Source of the DNA: JAKVCB01 sp963578605
GTDB taxonomy: Bacteria > Planctomycetota > Planctomycetia > Pirellulales > Lacipirellulaceae
Assembly (NCBI GenBank): GCA_963578605.1
Contig: CAUZEA010000089.1
Span: 1-24,833 of the forward strand
Length of the DNA stretch: 24,833 bases
Direction: 5' to 3'
The notes under the pieces: generated by a model
Database searches by the model: none
The model's input: the letters and a program-made list of their open reading frames with translations, nothing else
What the model was told of the DNA's origin: nothing
Made by a program: the position numbers and the translations under genes
Part shown: positions 15,447-22,231 of the stretch, in pieces
Numbering within the stretch: the stretch's first letter is position 1
Layout: each line of letters starts with the position of its first letter

Positions 15447-17039
15447 CTAAAGCAGGAACTGCCAGACGGCGAGTGCCAAAATGGGAAGTAGAATACTGCC
15501 ACTGTATAACATGTATCCGAAGAAGCTGGGCATGGGGACGCCTGATCTTTCAGCCAGCGCCTTGACCATAAAGTTCGGCCCGTTGCCGATATAGGTCATC
15601 GCCCCCATGAATACGGCTCCCAAACTGATTCCAATCAAGGTCGGCTCTGCGACCCCGGCGACCGTGATCGCGTCGCCGGGATCCATCGATTGAGCCATTT
15701 TGAAGAACACCAAATAGGTTGGTGCGTTATCCAGCACACTCGAAAGTCCTCCCGTGATCCAGAAAAATCGGGCTGGCGTGTCGATGCCCAGGTTAACACC
15801 ATAAAAGTTGAGAATCTGTAGGGCAGGTTGCATGCAAATGAAGATCCCTAAGAACAAAACTGCCACTTCGACTATGGCATGGTAGCTGAAGTTGTTGGCT
15901 TTGCGGATCAGCAGATTCCCGTAAATCAAAGAAATGGTTACCAATCCTAACTGCACGATCTCACGGAGAAACATCCAGGGACGCCAGTTCGTACCTGAGA
16001 GGGTTCTGCTGGGGTCGAGGAGGGCCACGGCACAAACCACACCCAAGAGGAGTGGAGCATTCAGGCCTGTTCCCAGAACTCTCAGCCGCCGTGTGTGGGG
16101 CATGTCACGCTCAATATCCCCGATGGTTTCCTTCGGATAAAACCAGTATCCGTCGACCAGCAAGTAAACGAGCAGGAGTAAACTGTTGACAAACAACCAC
16201 GGTTTCCAGAGGGTGAGTGTCCACCAGAAGTCGACACCTTCCAGGTAACCTAAAAACAGGGGGGGATCCCCAATCGGCAACAGGCACCCTCCACAATTGC
16301 AGACGACAAAGATGAAGAAGACAACCGTATGAACAACGTGTTTCCGTTCCTTGTTTGTCTCCAACAGCGGGCGGATCAACAACATTGCCGCGCCGGTGGT
16401 GCCAATCAAGCTGGCCGCCAACCCGCCAATCCCGATCAACGCGACGTTGGTCATCGGATTGGCTCGCAAGTCTCCTTCAATTCGGATTCCGCCACTTATC
16501 GTGTAAAGGCTGAACAGGAGTACGATGAACGGGATGTATTCTCGGAGAATCGCACTACCAAGAATTGCTTTCGCGAAACCGAACTGGATTGCAGTTTCAC
16601 CCGGGTGGGCCAGGTAGTGGGCCGGCCAGTGCCCGTCCATGGGGGTCGCATGTAAAAACAGGTAGTAGCAGAGGGTGCCCCCTGACAGCACCACCGCCAG
16701 GAGAAAACGGTTGGTGTTCGACTCCCACCACTGTTCGGTGGCCGGAATGAGTGGGAGAATCGCGATTGCTCCCAACAGGAGCACAAACGGAATCACTGCG
16801 TAAAAGGCCGGAGCGACCACCGCGGTGGCACTGCCGTGGTCGCCCCCTGCATGCCCGATCACGCTGCCGTGCTCCCCAGTCGACTCGTCTGCGGTTTCGT
16901 GATAAACCGATTGCAGGATCAGTTGGCTGCCATACTGCGGTAGCCCAAATATCGCGGCTACCCCGTAAGCCACGATGAGAACAAGGATCGACGTTGCTGC
17001 TCCAAAACGGTTTCTATCGGTTTCTCTTGATTCTTGCAT
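15447..17039 (-). CDS. NhaD-type sodium:proton antiporter / ion transporter
   Basis: A 530-aa integral membrane protein with about 12 hydrophobic helices, of the ion-transporter superfamily that includes NhaD, arsenite permease and citrate carriers. Family-like stretches: NPMTNVALIGIGGLAASLIGTTGA, CNCGGCLLPIGDPPLFLGYLEG (the characteristic GDPP discontinuous-helix region), SSVLDNAPTYLVFF and YIGNGPNFMVKALAE. The most likely role is Na+(Li+)/H+ exchange at the cytoplasmic membrane; the actual ion cannot be read from sequence. A His/Glu/Asp-rich loop (residues about 45-70, with HETADES, GEHGSVIGHAGGDHG) follows the first helix. ATG 17039 is chosen, with ACAGG upstream; GTG 17060 in frame adds 7 residues and is an alternative. 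It may be co-transcribed with rnd, 160 bp downstream. Confidence 0.87.
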   Translation of the reverse strand: MQESRETDRNRFGAATSILVLIVAYGVAAIFGLPQYGSQLILQSVYHETADESTGEHGSVIGHAGGDHGSATAVVAPAFYAVIPFVLLLGAIAILPLIPATEQWWESNTNRFLLAVVLSGGTLCYYLFLHATPMDGHWPAHYLAHPGETAIQFGFAKAILGSAILREYIPFIVLLFSLYTISGGIRIEGDLRANPMTNVALIGIGGLAASLIGTTGAAMLLIRPLLETNKERKHVVHTVVFFIFVVCNCGGCLLPIGDPPLFLGYLEGVDFWWTLTLWKPWLFVNSLLLLVYLLVDGYWFYPKETIGDIERDMPHTRRLRVLGTGLNAPLLLGVVCAVALLDPSRTLSGTNWRPWMFLREIVQLGLVTISLIYGNLLIRKANNFSYHAIVEVAVLFLGIFICMQPALQILNFYGVNLGIDTPARFFWITGGLSSVLDNAPTYLVFFKMAQSMDPGDAITVAGVAEPTLIGISLGAVFMGAMTYIGNGPNFMVKALAERSGVPMPSFFGYMLYSGSILLPILALAVWQFLL

Positions 17040-17475
17040 CCGAACCGTGCCTGTTGCCACGTTCTTGTCTCTTCAAGTCCACCTTACTTGCCAGTTCGTG
17101 GAATCCACAAAACGTAGCCAGCATGCGGTCAATAATCTCGCTGAGGAACAAACAGGGTAAAGTGACAGTCTCATTTCGTCCATGCCGAACTGTCCCGCAC
17201 GACGGTTGGCTGTCCACAGGTAGCCCTGTTTCCAAAGAATAAATATCGTCAGGCCGACTGGTCGAGTCCATCTGCCTTTGACAGACCATTGCGAGCCGCC
17301 TGTCGCCTGACAGCCCCGTGACCCCAATAGCCGGAATTTTCCAGAGGGTTGCAAGGCCTCGCTCAGGCCGGGGACCCCAACAGTAGGACTTCTTCCCCGC
17401 TGCTGCCCGAGATACACTCAGCCAGTCGGCTCTGTACTCTTTCCTCCGCTCGCCTGCAAAAAAATCGGTTGCCAA
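17040..17475. other. Divergent intergenic region
   Basis: 436 bp between outward-facing genes. It holds only a small hairpin (CTGTC-GCCT-GACAG, 17300-17313) and a lone TTGACA at about 17277 without a matching -10. I see no convincing gene, tRNA or strong promoter. Open frames here have no recognisable protein character. Confidence 0.5.
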
Positions 17476-18018
17476 ATGATTGAGCCGTGGCTCTTCCCGA
17501 ACCGCAGATTCCTGAAATTCGGGTTGGTACCCCCTGCTCTGCTCGGGGCAATCGGTGTCGTGTTGATTCTGCAGTGGTTTCGGGCTGCGTTCCCCTGGTG
17601 GGTTGCCTGTCTGGGCGGAACGATGGCAGTGGTCGGTGTTGCGGTGGTAGCCGGGCTGCTGCTGGAACTTCGGCGACCCCGAATCGGTTACTGTGAGGGG
17701 GCGGTATTTTTCTTTCTGCGTGGTGGACCCCCCATCGCCACTCCCCTGGAAGTGGTGGAAGCTTTTTTCTTGGGGCAAGGTCCGGTGCATCTTCCCGGCT
17801 CGGCCATGGCCGGTGCCGAAACGGTCAATTTAATTGCCCGGTTGGCAGAAAAGGCGACCGAGTGGCAGAAAGTCGACGTCAAGCCGGTGCTTGGGCACTG
17901 GTGCGACGGTTACGTCACCATTCGTGGGACTCACTGTGAACCGCTGGGTGAGGATCTTATCCGGCAGCTTAATCACAAACTTGTGGCCGCCAAACGGAGA
18001 TACCGCCAAAATGGGTAA
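17476..18018 (+). CDS. Membrane protein of unknown function, coupled to mfnB
   Basis: A 180-aa protein with two N-terminal membrane helices (residues about 14-34 and 41-63) and a cytoplasmic-type domain of some 115 residues (RRPRIGYCEGAVFFFLRGG, GHWCDGYVTIRG). I do not recognise the family. The double-helix-plus-beta-domain layout resembles small bacterial PH-like membrane proteins, but that is a guess. The start ATG 17476 lacks a clear ribosome site; it is the first in-frame ATG and places the hydrophobic segments sensibly. Its stop lies 8 nt inside the next gene, so the two are translationally coupled and probably co-regulated. Confidence 0.7.
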   Translation: MIEPWLFPNRRFLKFGLVPPALLGAIGVVLILQWFRAAFPWWVACLGGTMAVVGVAVVAGLLLELRRPRIGYCEGAVFFFLRGGPPIATPLEVVEAFFLGQGPVHLPGSAMAGAETVNLIARLAEKATEWQKVDVKPVLGHWCDGYVTIRGTHCEPLGEDLIRQLNHKLVAAKRRYRQNG

Positions 18019-18763
18019 TATGGCAATAGCGGGGCAATGGGAAGAAATGAGTTCCCCCGGTTTGCTTGTGAGTGTCCGCAACGCGGTGGAAGCCGAGGTC
18101 GCACTACGCGGGGGGGCCGACTGGATCGATGTGAAGGAGCCGAAACGGGGTGCCCTCGGGGCTGCGGAGCCCGAAACCATTCGGTCGGTTCTCGAGACCG
18201 TTGCCGGTCGTGCACCGGTGAGCGCCGCCGCCGGGGAATTTCAGGAACTTCAATCAGGGCGACTTTTAGAGCCAATCGTTCAGGCCGGCACTGCCGCCTG
18301 GAAGCTTGGCCTCGCACATTGCGGGCCCGACCCGAATTGGGCCCGACGCTGGCACGCGTTGATCGACGGATGTTGCTCACAAACTCCGCCAGTGGCGGTG
18401 GTTTATGCCGATTGGAAACCTGCAGATGCACCTTCTCCCCGGGAGATTCTCAACGAGGCGATCATTGCCCAGAGTCCTGCTGTCTTGATTGATACCTACT
18501 TCAAGTCGCGGGGCACGCTCTTCGACGTATGGCCCGAAGACGATTTGAAACGCTTTATTGCCGAAGTTCGGGTTGCCAATTTACCGCTTGTGTTGGCCGG
18601 ATCACTTCGCGGCGAGGAGATTCAGCGGGCTGCCCGGTTAGGGCCCAATCTGGTGGCCGTTCGGGGTGCTGCTTGCCTGGGGGGCCGGTCTGGGCGAGTT
18701 TCCGCAACTCGTGTTGCCCAAATCTGCAGGCTAATCCGGGCCGTCCAGGCCGTTTCGGGTTGA
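18011..18763 (+). CDS. mfnB: (5-formylfuran-3-yl)methyl phosphate synthase-like protein
   Basis: A 250-aa TIM-barrel enzyme (DUF556 family). MfnB condenses two glyceraldehyde-3-phosphates to a furan phosphate, the first step of methanofuran synthesis. Planctomycetes carry archaeal-type C1-carrier genes, so a role in H4MPT/methanofuran-linked formaldehyde oxidation fits. Signatures: LLVSVRNAVEAEVAL, then GGADWIDVKEPKRGALG with the Schiff-base Lys of DVKEP, and LIDTYFKSRGTLFD with the second catalytic Lys. The C-terminal phosphate-site region is LVLAGSLRGEEI and VAVRGAACLGGRSGRVS. ATG 18011 is chosen because GGAGA (17996-18000) lies 10 nt upstream. ATG 18047 (238 aa) fits the archaeal family length slightly better and is a real alternative. 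Confidence 0.88.
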   Translation: MGNMAIAGQWEEMSSPGLLVSVRNAVEAEVALRGGADWIDVKEPKRGALGAAEPETIRSVLETVAGRAPVSAAAGEFQELQSGRLLEPIVQAGTAAWKLGLAHCGPDPNWARRWHALIDGCCSQTPPVAVVYADWKPADAPSPREILNEAIIAQSPAVLIDTYFKSRGTLFDVWPEDDLKRFIAEVRVANLPLVLAGSLRGEEIQRAARLGPNLVAVRGAACLGGRSGRVSATRVAQICRLIRAVQAVSG

Positions 18764-18776
18764 CCACAAAAAATTC

Positions 18777-18804
18777 TTGACTTTTGCGGAAAATGTTTCA
18801 TACT
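18777..18804 (+). promoter_or_regulatory. Sigma-70-type promoter upstream of a structured RNA
   Basis: TTGACT (18777-18782) and CATACT (18799-18804) are separated by 16 bp, right after the mfnB stop. The predicted start is near 18811, about 250 nt ahead of the next start codon. Confidence 0.6.
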
Positions 18805-18810
18805 GCTTTC

Positions 18811-19033
18811 AAGTAGGCTGGGACCTCAGAATGCGATTTGGTTCGTGGAGGCCATTGCTGGTTCCAGCTGAGGTTCGCTGAACCAAATCGCAGGGGGTCG
18901 TGGGACGATTGGAATCGAGGGTTGGCAGATTGGTTACCCCAGTGGACGGACTTGGGGGTAAGGATCAAGCGGGGGGTGTCGAGCCGTTTCTCTAAAGCGG
19001 CCAGACATGCAACGGAAGATTCCCGCTTTTTTT
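18811..19033 (+). ncRNA. Candidate structured small RNA or cis-acting leader
   Basis: About 220 nt between a promoter and a T-run with dense base-pairing. Helix A: 18821-18829 with 18868-18876 (9 bp, one G-U). Helix B: 18832-18844 with 18880-18892 (13 bp, perfect). The arms interleave, so A and B are either alternatives or a pseudoknot. Nested options are GCTG-GTTC-CAGC (18857-18868) and GGTTC-GCT-GAACC (18872-18884). Further hairpins: CGAT-TGGA-ATCG (18906-18917) and TTACCCC/GGGGTAA (18934-18940/18955-18961). The 3' end has AAGCGG (18995-19000) pairing with CCGCTT (19023-19028) in front of seven Ts (19027-19033), a terminator-like end with a long 22-nt loop. No 6S, SRP, tmRNA or RNase P signature is recognised. 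It may be a free sRNA or an attenuator leader of the following gene. Confidence 0.55.
18995..19033 (+). terminator. Terminator-like element ahead of the 66-aa gene
   Basis: The 6-bp stem AAGCGG/CCGCTT with a 22-nt loop runs into T7. It is 27 nt before GTG 19060, so it would end an sRNA or attenuate the gene. The long loop makes it imperfect. Confidence 0.4.
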
Positions 19034-19059
19034 CAAGTCGCGTTTTTGGGGGAAAGAAC

Positions 19060-19260
19060 GTGCCGAAATCCGTGCTTGAAGCTATCAAAATGGGGTTCTG
19101 GAATTTTGAACCAGACCTGGTCGAAAAAGCTGGTTACGATTCGACTGCCGCTATGCCTGGATCGAGAGAGAAAATCGAAATTCTTGCAGAGCGTGCTCGT
19201 GATGGTTTGCCGCTCTGGCATAATGATGATTGTAACGACTATGATAACGCGTCAGGCTAA
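19060..19260 (+). CDS. 66-aa conserved hypothetical protein ('VLEAI..FEP' type)
   Basis: A small cytoplasmic protein starting at GTG 19060, with a purine-rich ribosome site (GGGGGAAAG, about 5 nt upstream). The sequence opens VPKSVLEAIKMGFWNFEP and ends in SREKIEILAERARDGLPLWH plus an acidic tail (NDDCNDYDNASG). I recall similar 60-70-aa proteins with the VLEAI-FEP and PLWH blocks in many planctomycetes; their function is unknown to me. Two predicted helices (residues about 3-10 and 35-50) with no Cys pairs or basic patch give little hint of a role. Extending the frame upstream would run through the structured RNA and is not credible. It is probably expressed from the promoter at 18777. Confidence 0.75.
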   Translation: MPKSVLEAIKMGFWNFEPDLVEKAGYDSTAAMPGSREKIEILAERARDGLPLWHNDDCNDYDNASG

Positions 19261-19322
19261 TTGCCACCGTTAATCCATTCATCATTCCAGGGGGGCAGAG
19301 TCCGGGGGAGCCGAGCCGTTGG

Positions 19323-19337
19323 CAAACCAGCGGTTTG
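19323..19337. repeat. Short inverted repeat
   Basis: CAAACC-AGC-GGTTTG is a perfect 6-bp hairpin between the 66-aa gene and the PHA-system gene. No T-run follows, so it is not a typical terminator. Confidence 0.3.
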
Positions 19338-19429
19338 AGAAAGTCCCTCAGGGATCACAAACCTGCCAGCGTGGGTGAGTTTGTAGTCAACGGGCCCTCA
19401 CTACTGGAAAGGAATCACAAGGCCAATCC

Positions 19430-19738
19430 ATGCCGAAATTTAGTGTTACCATCCCTCATACGCTTTCCACAGAGGAGGCTGTCAAGCGACTCAATCGTTT
19501 TACCGAAACCGTGGGCACCAATCAGCAGGTGAGCGATTTAGAGCAGTCGTGGCAAGGCAACGATTTGCACTTCGGCTTCAAGACATTCGGGATACAGATT
19601 CGTGGTGTGAGTGCGGTTTGTGCGGATCAGCTTCAGGTCAGCGGTGAACTCCCTTTCTCCGCGATGATGTTCAAGGGGAAGATCGAGTCAGAAATCAAGA
19701 AAGTGTTGGCGAAGTTGCTCAGTGCTTCCGCCGCCTAG
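19430..19738 (+). CDS. Polyhydroxyalkanoic acid system family protein
   Basis: A 102-aa small cytoplasmic protein of the PHA-granule-region family. It begins MPKFSVTIPHTLSTEEAVKRL, then has a predicted alpha/beta fold ending FSAMMFKGKIESEIKKVLAKLL, which is typical of that family. Members were named for association with polyhydroxyalkanoate genes in proteobacteria, but none are seen here and the biochemical role is unsettled. The fold resembles small lipid-binding or SRPBCC-like domains, which is inference. CAAGG (19418-19422) lies 7 nt before the ATG. It converges with the STN-domain gene 30 bp away. Confidence 0.82.
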   Translation: MPKFSVTIPHTLSTEEAVKRLNRFTETVGTNQQVSDLEQSWQGNDLHFGFKTFGIQIRGVSAVCADQLQVSGELPFSAMMFKGKIESEIKKVLAKLLSASAA

Positions 19739-19768
19739 CTCCCTGGCGGTCAAGGGACCTCGGCAACT

Positions 19769-20998
19769 TCACGGATTCGACGGGAAGATTCGGACCCGGG
19801 TGCCTTCCCGTTGAAACCGCAGCCCGACCGGTTGCAGGACTGCTTCCAGCAATTCATCCAAATTTGCAGCTTCCACCGAGCATGATACTGGTGCCATCAG
19901 TCGGATTTCGGCGGCCCGGATGGCGGCGCGGTCCCAATCGAGTTGCAGTTTCAGTTTTGTTGCCAAATGCTCGACCAGCGGTCCCACTGGCTGGTCCCGA
20001 ACCTCAAGCGTAAAGACCTGGCGATGGTTAAGTTTACGACGCGGTCGCCGTGGCGGGGGGGGCGAGGCGGTTAACAGCGACTGCAGTTGTTGATGATCTT
20101 CCCAGCGGCCGTCAAGCGTTACGGTACGCTCGTCGACGGTGACTGTCGCCGTCGGCAGGGTTTGCCGTAATTGGTCCACGGCGGACCATCGATTCGGTGG
20201 AATCTCATACGCGCGGCGGATCGTGGGTGGCTGCAAAATGGGGATAATTTCGATCGAATCCCCTGCTGGACTCACCGAAAATGTTGCCTCGAAGCCGGCC
20301 AGAAGTAGTGTCAGTTGCCGGGTAAGTGACATTGCAGGAAGCTCCCCTGCGGCCCACAGGTCGTGTGGAATGCGTTCCGCATGCAGCAATTGCTTGTCGG
20401 CCCCGCTGACGACCTCCTGAATAAGTTTTCGTGGCTGGGCAAGTCGCGCCCACGAGATGGCGGCTGATTTTTCAAACGCCGCCTGCTGCCGTTTGGGTAG
20501 CAGGGCAATTTCGGTTTCCCGCAGGGCGATCAGCGTTCGCAGGTCACGGCACGTCTGCTCCGGTCCCAGGTAGACAAGCTTTCCCAGGTCGACCACGCCA
20601 ATTCCGTATTGACTTGCGATGGAAGCTAACACCTGTTCGAGCGTCGCTTCAGTTGCATCAAGCGAACCCTTTCGGCCAGGGTCCAGCCGCCGGTCCAACA
20701 TCAGGTGGCGGGCCGTCGATTTTTGCAACCGGGTGACGGCTTGCTGCAGCGGCACGTTCTTCCAGGTGAGCGTCAGCGAAGCACCCTCCGTTGCCGATCG
20801 GGGGGACGGACGGTCCGGTTGAGCTGACCGTTTGTTCTTGACGGGTTCTGTTGCGGACAAAGGCCCGCCACAGACCATGGCTGTCAGGAAAACAACTAAA
20901 AAAATCGGGGTGGCGGGATACGGCAAACCCCTTAGGCGTAAGCCCCTGTCAACCACGGTCCCACTAAAGCTCATTGATTGCTTGTTTTGTTTGCCCAT
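19769..20998 (-). CDS. Exported STN (secretin/TonB short) domain protein
   Basis: A 409-aa protein with an N-terminal signal or anchor (hydrophobic residues about 31-48, FLVVFLTAMVCGG, then ATEP). Two STN-like modules are visible. The first is LTLTWKNVPLQQAVTRLQKST with LEQVLASIASQYGIGVV (residues about 75-150). The second, near the C-terminus, is FTLEVRDQPVGPLVEHLATKLKLQLDWD with LDELLEAVLQPVGLRFQREGTRVRIFP. STN modules usually sit in TonB receptors or secretins, but no beta-barrel or secretin core is attached, and planctomycetes have many such stand-alone proteins. A Pro-Arg-rich linker (PPPPRRPRRK) separates the halves. Start at ATG 20998; ATG 20974 is a possible alternative. Role unknown, probably periplasmic. 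Confidence 0.78.
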   Translation of the reverse strand: MGKQNKQSMSFSGTVVDRGLRLRGLPYPATPIFLVVFLTAMVCGGPLSATEPVKNKRSAQPDRPSPRSATEGASLTLTWKNVPLQQAVTRLQKSTARHLMLDRRLDPGRKGSLDATEATLEQVLASIASQYGIGVVDLGKLVYLGPEQTCRDLRTLIALRETEIALLPKRQQAAFEKSAAISWARLAQPRKLIQEVVSGADKQLLHAERIPHDLWAAGELPAMSLTRQLTLLLAGFEATFSVSPAGDSIEIIPILQPPTIRRAYEIPPNRWSAVDQLRQTLPTATVTVDERTVTLDGRWEDHQQLQSLLTASPPPPRRPRRKLNHRQVFTLEVRDQPVGPLVEHLATKLKLQLDWDRAAIRAAEIRLMAPVSCSVEAANLDELLEAVLQPVGLRFQREGTRVRIFPSNP

Positions 20999-21442
20999 GA
21001 TGGTATCCGCCGGTGCAAGCAGCAGTTTCTACTGCAAGTTTTGGTTGGGTATAAAATCGAGTAAACGTTTATTTGTCCTTTTGTTTGTCAACTTCTAGGC
21101 GCGGATCGAAGCAAGTTACTACTTTAGTTTACTTTGTCATTGGATGTTTCCCAAGCGGCGTGGTTCGGTTCCGCCAAAACTTGCGCAAAAATGTTGAGGC
21201 ATGTGAAACTCTGATTACACTCAAAGTTAGAGAGTTGTTGACCGCGGTTTACGAATTCAACCTTTTCAACTCATTGAAGCTGGCGGTTCCGCCGAAAGAA
21301 ACTGATCGACGCACGTTGCGATGGTGAATGCACGGCGTCTCGGGCAGCAACGATTGCCCGTACTTGTCACGAAGTGTGGAGACCACGTCGGCATACGCCA
21401 CAGTGTTTACGGCGCCGGTCTCACTAATGGAGGATTTGCACT
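20999..21442. other. Divergent intergenic region, AT-richer than its neighbours
   Basis: 444 bp. It contains the hairpins GCAGT-TTCT-ACTGC (21022-21035) and CGGGCA/TGCCCG (21341-21346/21355-21360, 8-nt loop), and a plus-strand TATAAA near 21050 with only a poor -35. I see no credible gene, tRNA or terminator. Confidence 0.45.
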
Positions 21443-22105
21443 GTGGATAATATCGTAGCGCGCCGACCACTTCTCGTACGATTTTATCAGTCTTACTTGG
21501 TTGATCAGGACTCGGCCAGGTTCATTAAGAACGTTAATGGGTGTTATGAGATTGCAACACTTCAGCGTCTTGTTTCTACGGGTGACCGCGTCGCGCGTCG
21601 TGCGTCGGTGCTGGCAATAGGCTATGTGGGTGACTACGGTTCCAACACGGTGATTGGCCACGCCATGGTTGACCGTGACCGCGGCGTGCGCTCGATCGCC
21701 GAAAGGAGCATCCGTGACCTTTGGTGCCGTATCGGCAGCCGGTCTCAGCGACAATCGCTACGCAATGTCATTCGGCTCAACGATGATAAAAAATTTGGTG
21801 ATGGGGTCCGTATCGCAACGGAGTTGATCCACAATGCCCCCTGGATCGCGGAAGCCTGGTGCCAACGTGGTATGGCCTACTATCACCTTTCGGAGTACCG
21901 ACAGGCCGTTGGTGATTGTCGTCAGGCTCTGGAAATCAATCCCTATCACTTCACCGCAGCGGCGGGTATGGGACAGTGTTACTTGCTGGAGAATAGTCCG
22001 GCCCCGGCGTTGGAGGCATTTCGGCTTGCCCTGCGGCTTAATCCTGGCATGGAAAAAGTTCGTACCCAGGTCATTCAACTGCAGCGAACTTTAGACAGCG
22101 ACTAG
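21443..22105 (+). CDS. HEAT-like / TPR protein
   Basis: A 220-aa cytoplasmic protein starting at GTG 21443, supported by GGAGG (21429-21433) 9 nt upstream. Residues about 35-95 look like one or two HEAT-type helical pairs (TLQRLVSTGDRVARRASVLAIGYVGD, VIGHAMVDRDRGVRSIAERSI). Residues about 115-215 are TPR-like (WIAEAWCQRGMAYYHLSEYRQAVGDCRQALEINPYHFTAAAGMGQCYLLENSPAPALEAFRLALRLNP), with the canonical W, G/A, Y and P positions in two to three units. The mixture suggests a scaffold or regulatory protein; the partner is unknown. It converges with the thioredoxin-like gene, 126 bp away. Confidence 0.82.
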   Translation: MDNIVARRPLLVRFYQSYLVDQDSARFIKNVNGCYEIATLQRLVSTGDRVARRASVLAIGYVGDYGSNTVIGHAMVDRDRGVRSIAERSIRDLWCRIGSRSQRQSLRNVIRLNDDKKFGDGVRIATELIHNAPWIAEAWCQRGMAYYHLSEYRQAVGDCRQALEINPYHFTAAAGMGQCYLLENSPAPALEAFRLALRLNPGMEKVRTQVIQLQRTLDSD

Positions 22106-22231
22106 ATCATAGCTAGTCTCGGCTGAGGAATTTTTGGGATCGACTGATTCCGACTCTCGCACGCGACGAACGAACTCAAGCAACCTGACCCTGCGGCTGA
22201 CGGGGTGATTTCCAGCCACGTTCGTGGCTTC

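Noticed and set aside
14087..15502. Long 471-aa form of ribonuclease D from the ATG at 15502
   Set aside because: Its first 72 residues have no family resemblance and overlap the antiporter coding end; the TTG start aligns the catalytic residues exactly.
17300..17313. Hairpin as terminator in the 17.0-17.5 kb spacer
   Set aside because: Only 5 bp and no T-run on either strand.
18838..19059. Upstream extension of the 66-aa protein to 140 aa
   Set aside because: The extension would translate the structured RNA region and shows no protein-like conservation; the strong ribosome site supports GTG 19060.
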